Assembly (NCBI GenBank): GCA_963576725.1
Contig: OY755242.1
Location: 63,430,324-63,494,323 of the forward strand
DNA: 64,000 nt
DNA from: Azorinus chamasolen
Taxonomy: Eukaryota > Mollusca > Bivalvia > Cardiida > Solecurtidae
Reading direction: 5' to 3'
The notes beneath the pieces are model-generated. The model was not told the origin of the DNA. It did not search any database and worked only from the letters and a program-made list of their open reading frames with translations. Positions 59,179 to 64,000 of this stretch are shown here, piece after piece (position 1 is the stretch's first letter; each line of letters opens with the position of its first letter). The position numbers and the translations under genes were made by a program.

Positions 59179-60006
59179 AAAGGGATTTCACAAATAAATG
59201 ATTTGCTTACCCCTGAAGGAAACTTCTACCATTATCAATCATTTTGTGAAATATATGATATTCATCTTGACTTTGTAAAATATCACGGTCTTATGAATGT
59301 TGTAAAACGTCTTTAAAAAATAAGTTTAGTTATACAGTAACACTGCAAACAAAAAATCCACTACCCCCTTTAAATGCAGTAATACCACTAAAACAATCAA
59401 AATGTTCATCCCATCTATATAACATACTGAATAAAAAATAATGAGAAACCTACTGCAGTGACACGATGGAACCAAATTTTTCGAAAAGAAGACAAAGATT
59501 GGAAAAAAACCATTTAAATGCCATATTTAAATACAATTTCCGTACAGAAATAAGGTGGTTTCAGTATCAAATAAACCATAGAATCCTCCCAACACAGAAA
59601 TACCTTTTTAACATCAAAACCTCAAACAATGCTAATTGCAGAGTTTGTGGTGAAATAGAAACAATTCATCATATGTTTTGGTCATGTCCAGAAAAAGAAA
59701 TATTTTTAACAAACGTCCAACAGTGGTTGAAATTAGCAACATATAATATTTCTATAAATGAGAAGGTATACCTGTTCAATTTAAATAATTCATATTCAAT
59801 AGCTGACATGACTATTTTACTAGAGACAATGTACTATATATATTTGACCAAAAAAGGGGAAGGAAACTCTCGGTAACATCATTAAAAAACAAAATAATAA
59901 CTAAATATAAAGCTCTGAAATACATAGCAAAAGCCAAAAAGGGTAATAATTATCTTGAACAGTTAAATCAAACATGGTCAAAATATTGTTATCTTTTTGT
60001 CGAATA
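59179..60006 (+). pseudogene. LINE C-terminal segment 2 with Cys/His motif
   Basis: GISQINDLLTPEGNFYHYQS (59183-59245) continues the LINE after K. The 136-codon frame 59466-59876 holds TEIRWFQYQINHRILPT and CRVCGEIETIHHMFWSC, a CxxC-x7-H-x4-C motif characteristic of the Tx1/L1 C-terminus. A frameshift near 59852 moves to KRGRKLSVTSLKNKIITKYK and LEQLNQTWSKYC, ending at TAA about 60006. Confidence 0.87.
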
Positions 60007-60689
60007 AATTCCTCCATATTACTACAAATCTGAACAAAATGACTTTGGCATTTATTATTGTTTCTCAAATAGATGTAAGCATTATTATATGACAAAAAAC
60101 AGCAACAACAACATGAATTCGAAATACTATTGAAATGAGAGAATATATCCTGAAAGTGGATGATCCTTCGAAAGCAAAAGTAGCAATGCAAAAAGAGAAA
60201 ATTGTAGACTTGGTTTTATTGAGACTGTTCAATTGCTGACACGTTGTTTGTATGTGTTTTTCTCCTTTACTGTTACATTTGTAGTATTTTTCTTTCAAAA
60301 TACACTAAATGTGCTTTATTAATTTATATCATTTATTTCTGATATTATTTCCCTTAAAAAGATTTCTTTTCATCAAATACGTAGAAACTCTCTTTCAAAA
60401 ATGTAGGTGTATAAACAATAAATCAATATTTTTTTGTTTTCTTAAACGGCATTGTTAAAATTGATTTTTCATTGAATGTGTTTTGTAAATCGATTTCATT
60501 GAATGTATTTTGTTAATTTATGTAACTATTATACTTACCATAAACATGAAAATGGTACTAACCTACCAAATTATTGTAATGTATGATGAGATATGGTCCT
60601 CCCCGACCATCACATACATGTACCTATGTACCGGACCAAGTCCTTCGGACGAGACTATAAAATAAACTATAAACCGAGGTCCGATGTAT
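60007..60689. other. Probable LINE-derived tail, unassigned
   Basis: EYILKVDDPSKAKVAMQKEK is readable in one frame at 60135-60195 but not recognised. 60595-60670 (GGTCCTCCCCGACCATCAC, AAATAAACTATAAACC) resembles a LINE 3' UTR ending in a short AAATAAA tail. Confidence 0.35.
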
Positions 60690-60865
60690 CAGTGCTTTAC
60701 ACTGGGCATCTAAAAGAACCAGAGAAACTCAGTCGATAATAAGAGTAGGGCATCGCGCCCGGGTTTCTCTGTATCCTCTCCCCTCTCTCTGGGGCGTCCA
60801 ATTAGCCCATAATGAGCAGAAACGGACGTAAATCAACACAAACAAAACCTATGACGGAGAGAATA
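60690..60865 (+). repeat. SINE-like conserved module, copy 3
   Basis: GTGCTTTACACTGGGCATC, AAAAGAACCAGAGAAACTC, GAGTAGGGCATCGCGCCC, GGGTTTCTCTGTATCCTC, TCTGGGGCGTCCAATTAGCC, GCAGAAACGGACGTAAATC. The most complete copy; compare 17214-17350 and 30203-30300. Confidence 0.65.
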
Positions 60866-61072
60866 AAGCATATTTTTAAAAAAAGAAGCTTAATACTGGT
60901 CAAAAGTAATGCAGAAAGTTTAACGATCGCTTAAAATGGTTATAGCTTGCATTATCTGAATTCCGTTGGGGCTTTTCAAACAGGTTAATTGCATTTCATG
61001 ACGTGCATTTGTACTCTGGCTATTTATTCTGAATTTGATCATGTGGATTATTGTAAGTTTTTTGCATTACTT
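60866..61072. other. P1 core scrap then unassigned
   Basis: AGCTTAATACTGGTCAAAAGTAATGCAGAAAG begins a P1 core near 60890; nothing else is recognised. Confidence 0.35.
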
Positions 61073-61132
61073 TGCATGAATGACGGGGCGCGTGCATGGA
61101 TGACGGGGCGCGTGCATGAATGACGGGTCGCG
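61073..61132 (+). repeat. 20-bp GC-rich minisatellite, 3 units
   Basis: TGCATGAATGACGGGGCGCG three times with one or two changes. Confidence 0.9.
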
Positions 61133-61138
61133 TTATAG

Positions 61139-61368
61139 TTAACTTCATGAATATTGATGTAAGAAATAATGACGTCATTTGTATTTGTTAGATTCATTTT
61201 AACAATGGCATAAGAATATGACGTGAACGTTTGGCCATGGCAGAAACTATAGAGTCATATCTATATTATTTTATAAGCAAACAGAGCAGATCCTGTAGGA
61301 GCCGTCTGACATGAGTCTACTCTGTTTGCAAAGGCGTAGAAAGGCGTATTCATAGAGTAAAGTATTAA
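61139..61368 (+). mobile_element. T2 MITE, hairpin partly collapsed
   Basis: TTAACTTCATGAATATTGATG to AGAGTAAAGTATTAA. Core GCAGATCCTGTAGGAGCCG lacks the inner left arm. Confidence 0.85.
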
Positions 61369-61386
61369 CTGAATAGGGTCTCCTAT

Positions 61387-62262
61387 TCTATTCCTAAACA
61401 TACACATTCTTGAAGCAGTGACATGTCTGGATCTACCCTGCTGTATCTCCCGAACGGCACTTGTTTGTGATTTAACTTATTTGAATACGGTAAACCCCCT
61501 CTAAACCATTGTGATAGTAAATATCCCTTTTCAGTATATTTATTCAAATAAGTTGGGTCTGAAAATAGTCCAGGAGGGAATGAGTTAACCCTTCGCTTGC
61601 TATTCACGTCAATATAGCTACCTGTAAATAGTGAAGACCCAGATGAGACAGCTCTTGCAGGAGCTGTCTCATCAGGGTCTGCACTGTTTACAAGTTGATT
61701 GTGCAACCAGTGCACTCCACAGCAGTGATTGCACAGCGAAATTATACCACAGGACATGGGTAAAGAAGGAGAAATGTATTTTAAAATTCAGCAAGCGAAG
61801 GGTTAAATTAATAATGTCCACTATTCTATTCCTAAACATTCACTCTTGAAGCAGTAACATGTCTGGATCTACCCTGCTGTATCTCCCAAACGACACTTTG
61901 ACTGATTTGACTTATTTGAATACGGTAAACCCGCTCTAAACCATTGTGATAGTAAATATCCCTTTTCAGTAGATTTATTCAAATGGGTTGGATCTAAAAA
62001 TAGTCCAGGAGGGAATGAGTTAACCCTTCGCTTGCTATTCACGTCAATATACCAACCTGTAAATAGTGAAGACCCAGATGAGACAGCTCTTGCAGGAGCT
62101 GTCTCATCAGGTTATGCACTATTTACAAGTTGATTGTGCAACCAGTGCACTCCACAGCAGCGATTGCACAGCAAAATACTTGTACACAGTGAAGGTATAT
62201 GTAATTATACAACAGAGCATGGGTAATGAAGGAGACATGTATTTTAAAATTCAGCAAGAGAA
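61387..62262 (+). repeat. 438-bp tandem duplication, each with a T3
   Basis: TCTATTCCTAAACAT starts at 61387 and 61825. Shared: CATGTCTGGATCTACCCTGC, ACTTATTTGAATACGGTAAAC, ACCATTGTGATAGTAAATA, GTCCAGGAGGGAATGAG. Each unit also holds a P1 tip and a T4 right end immediately before its T3. Confidence 0.9.
61585..61806 (+). mobile_element. T3 MITE with ~30-bp internal deletion
   Basis: TTAACCCTTCGCTTGCTA to AGCAAGCGAAGGGTTAA. GCGAAAT joins directly to TATACCACAGG, losing the GTGTACACAGTGAAG stretch. Confidence 0.92.
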
Positions 62263-62268
62263 TGGTTA
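62020..62268 (+). mobile_element. T3 MITE, full length
   Basis: TTAACCCTTCGCTTGCTA to AGCAAGAGAATGGTTAA. Hairpin GTAAATAGTGAAGACCCAG; one arm has TCAGGTTATGCAC. It occupies the same site as its partner in the duplication. Confidence 0.92.
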
Positions 62269-62690
62269 ATCTGCTTCGCATTTACAAACAACTTGGATCC
62301 AGATGAATAGCTCGCCGGCTCCTGGGTATTCAAGTCTCCTGGGTATTCAAGTCTCCCGGGTATTCAAGTCTCCTGGGTATTCAAGTCTTCTGGGTATTCA
62401 AGTCTCCTGGGTATTTCAAGTCTCCTGGGCTGGGTATTTCAAGTCTTCTGGGTATTCAAGTCTCCTGGGTATTCAAGTCTTCTGGGTATTCAAGTCTCCT
62501 GGGTATTTCAAGTCTCCTGGGCTGGGTATTTCAAGTCTCCTGGGTATTCAAGTCTCCTGGGTATTCAAGTCTTCTGGGTATTCAAGTCTCCTGGGTATTC
62601 AAGTCTCCTGGGTATTCAAGCTGTTTGAATGTCGATCAATACTTTATCAAAAGCTTTCATGAACGAGACTAATTTGTGTAGAGATCCAGA
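62269..62690. mobile_element. T5 MITE whose core is replaced by a minisatellite
   Basis: Left: TCGCATTTACAAACAACTTGG, ATCCAGATGAATAGC. Right: AAGCTGTTTGAATGTCGATC, ATCAAAAGCTTTCATGAACG. The 17-bp array lies exactly between the outer arms. Confidence 0.7.
62316..62620 (+). repeat. 17-bp minisatellite
   Basis: Unit TCTCCTGGGTATTCAAG, with TCTTCTGGGTATTCAAG and a longer CTCCTGGGCTGGGTATTTC variant recurring twice about 110 bp apart (62422, 62515), indicating a higher-order duplication. Confidence 0.95.
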
Positions 62691-62714
62691 TTTTCAGCGG
62701 GAAAATGGTATATA

Positions 62715-63104
62715 CAGTAAAACTCCTCTAGCCCGGAATTCTAGTAGAAAAAAGATACTTTTAGACAGGTGGATGTTTAAAGCAGGGGGAAAGTCTTTCA
62801 CCCTGCATTAAGCTGCCACCTGTCTTAACCCTTTCCCTCATATTGACGACTTTTGACGACTCTGTAGAAGTCACTTTGTGAAACCATTGTGATAAATAGA
62901 GCATTTGCTCCTATGGGAGCAAATGCTCTATTTATCACAATGGTTTCAAACTACAAAATTCTGAAATTTACCTTTTCTCTAGTTACTGCTCCTTTTCGGT
63001 AGATTTATTCAAAGAGGTTGTATCTAAAAATAGCCTATGAGGGAATGGGTTAAAGACCACTATTGATACTAAATTGAACGTCCGGTTTAGAGGTTTTCTT
63101 ACTG
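62715..63104 (+). mobile_element. P1 MITE interrupted by T4
   Basis: CAGTAAAACTCCTCTAGCCCG to TTAGAGGTTTTCTTACTG, TA flanked. The hairpin is shortened (GTTTAAAGCAGGGGGAAAG / CTTTCACCCTGCATTAAGC). Confidence 0.87.
62825..63053 (+). mobile_element. T4 MITE, full length, nested in P1
   Basis: TTAACCCTTTCCCTCATATTG to GAGGGAATGGGTTAA, 229 bp. Perfect hairpin about 62882-62947, centre CCTATGGG. Inserted at P1's CTGTCTTAAAGACC. Confidence 0.94.
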
Positions 63105-63106
63105 TA

Positions 63107-63251
63107 CTTTTAAGCAGGTGGTTGCTTAACGCAGGGTGAAAGTCATGCAGAAATGTCCTTCATGTGCTTTCTGCATGATTTTCAACCTGCATTTTGCTGC
63201 CATCTGTCTTAAAGACCGATATTGAACGTCTTGTTTAGAGGGGTTTAACTG
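63107..63251 (+). mobile_element. P1 MITE, left tip lost
   Basis: GCAGGTGGTTGCTTAACGC, CTTCATGTGC centre, CTGCATTTTGCTGCC, TTAGAGGGGTTTAACTG then TA. It abuts the preceding P1. Confidence 0.78.
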
Positions 63252-63397
63252 TATACATGCGAGAAACATGTATACATTTTACTGACTAAAATACCAAGAA
63301 TTATTGGTTTCCAATGGTGATGTGACTAATACACCGTACGAGTTACATCGGTTCTGCGACATTATAAAACTATGGTCTCCCTACAGAAATAACGTCT

Positions 63398-63590
63398 GTC
63401 CTTGTGAACGAATTGTCTTGTATTTACAGAAAGGCGCATGTCCTGAAAGAGTTGTCTTGTATGAACGGAAAGGTGCATGTCCTTGTGAACGAATTGTCAT
63501 GCCTGTCCTTGCGAACGAACAGTCTTGTATTAACAGAAAGGCGCATGTCCTCGTGAACGAATTGTCTTGCCTGCCCGTGTGAAGGACTTG
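63398..63590 (+). repeat. ~42-bp minisatellite, about 4.5 units
   Basis: CCTTGTGAACGAATTGTCTTG and TACAGAAAGGCGCATGT recur with deletions. The two opposite-strand frames of 79-92 codons are repeat read-through. Confidence 0.88.
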
Positions 63591-63597
63591 TCTTGTT

Positions 63598-63842
63598 ATA
63601 ACCCTTTCAATCATATACACGCTTTTTCACACATTTGCCAACAGAGTAGACCCAGATCAGACGACTCCTATAGGAGCCGTCTGATCAGGGTCTGCTCTGT
63701 TTGCTTTTGATATGATATAGACCAGATTCTACAGTTTTTGTCGAATCAAACATTTCCTTGAAATGTATACATTGTAAAATATTAAGCTAATTAATATGAT
63801 GTCATTAATTATTGTTTGAATATGCAATAGGGAAAGTGTTAA
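63598..63842 (-). mobile_element. T1/T2 hybrid MITE, full length
   Basis: ATAACCCTTTCAATCATATA to GCAATAGGGAAAGTGTTAA. Hairpin GAGTAGACCCAGATCAGACG / CGTCTGATCAGGGTCTGC, centre CCTATAGG. Body CGAATCAAACATTTCCTTG matches 32677-32909. Confidence 0.87.
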
Positions 63843-64000
63843 CAGCCGAGTTGGATCCACATCAAGACAACACGATCATGGGTTTTGACCGGACTATTTG
63901 ATATTTCGCGATTTTAATCCTTTCCTGCATAGAAAAATGCCTTTGTATGTCTTTGCACACAGAGTTAGCCCATATCAGCCGTCTTGTCATGGGTTGTGCT
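63843..64000 (-). mobile_element. T5 scrap and T2 cut by the window edge
   Basis: 63850-63900 (GTTGGATCCACATCAAGAC, TTTTGACCGGACTATTTG) is a T5 core scrap. From TTAATCCTTTCCTGC (63914) a T2-like element starts with ACAGAGTTAGCCCATATCAG as its first arm; the rest lies outside. Confidence 0.6.

Larger units (their letters stand above)
54604..60006 (+). mobile_element. Tx1/L1-like LINE corpse with at least four nested insertions
   Basis: Non-LTR retrotransposon. Order: apurinic-type endonuclease (54604-55300), linker, reverse transcriptase (55830-56706, truncated before the YxDD block), then after a gap C-terminal pieces at 57300-57572, 59179-59320 and 59466-60000. Insertions: tRNA-like DNA (55745-55830), an unassigned block plus T3 (56707-57292), K (57573-59178) with triplicated J. 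Numerous frameshifts and stops mean it cannot act. In a working element one protein would nick target DNA and copy its RNA there. Confidence 0.9.

Noticed and set aside
62316..62620. CRISPR-like array
   Set aside because: Repeats are directly contiguous with no spacers, and the genome is clearly eukaryotic. The same applies to 45851-46826 and 63398-63590.
62303..62662. 119-codon frame with repeated Gly-Tyr-Ser-Ser-Leu-Leu
   Set aside because: Read-through of the 17-bp minisatellite inside a T5 copy; no start context or domain.

Overview
The window looks like intergenic DNA from an AT-rich animal genome packed with transposons, most likely a bivalve mollusc. The main clue is a repeat whose tip combines a GGCC-containing palindrome with CGCTCACC (2184-2870 and 57573-59178), a tip I associate with bivalve genomes. 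Degenerate Tx1/L1-type and second-clade LINEs fit an invertebrate. Species is not determinable here (a heterodont such as Dreissena or Mya is a guess). I found no convincing host protein-coding exon; nearly all long reading frames are read-through of repeats.

The dominant content is short non-autonomous DNA transposons with long internal hairpins. I name them by terminal type. TTAA families (piggyBac-like termini, TTAA at both ends): T1 (begins TTAACCCTTTCCCTGTTC), T2 (begins TTAACCCTTTACTCC), T3 (begins TTAACCCTTCGCTTGC), T4 (begins TTAACCCATTCCCTCATA), T5 (core with GGATCC, ends with CCGGCTA or GCGCTTAGC), T6 (ends CGCACAGTAAGGGTTAA), T7 (ends with GGCGCCAA), T8 (TTAACCCGTTTGCTGCC). TA families (pogo/Tc1-mariner-like, tips CAGTA/CAATA, TA duplications): P1 (core GGTGGYWGCTTAATGCAGG), P2 (TCTCGAAC arms), P3 (CAGTGCTCCCTCCC). 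Foldbacks: F (core CTCTTTAGAATCGTC), FB2 (1598-1773), FB3 (44630-44780). K is the GGCC-tipped element, L and M are longer dispersed repeats.

Layout: 0-7 kb holds nested T2/T3, a locally duplicated 0.7 kb unit with different elements inserted in each copy, and a 143-bp tandem array carrying a T4 copy beside intact empty sites. 7-29 kb is dense T1-T7 and P1/P2 copies, a 415-bp TACA/GACA microsatellite, an AT-only tract, and the L and M repeats. 29.9-31.6 kb is a minus-strand LINE corpse. 32-54 kb continues the MITE landscape, with foldback F copies, a 1-kb 20-bp satellite (45.9-46.8 kb) and a G-rich-tipped element (48.1-48.5 kb). 54.3-60 kb is a plus-strand Tx1/L1-like LINE cut apart by T3 copies, a tRNA-like insertion, an unassigned CRE-containing block and a K element. 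60.7-64 kb has a SINE-like module, a 438-bp tandem duplication, minisatellites and more MITEs.

How the pieces interact: elements insert preferentially into one another's TTAA or TA sites, giving nests and end-to-end chains that share one target site. T5 is usually a host (old); T3, T4 and P1 are usually guests (young). Several TTAA families share a related hairpin core with the same fixed mismatch (CCA-GAT in one arm, CCT-GAT in the other) attached to different ends, and many copies have lost the hairpin by deletion. This modular hairpin system is the most interesting thing in the window.
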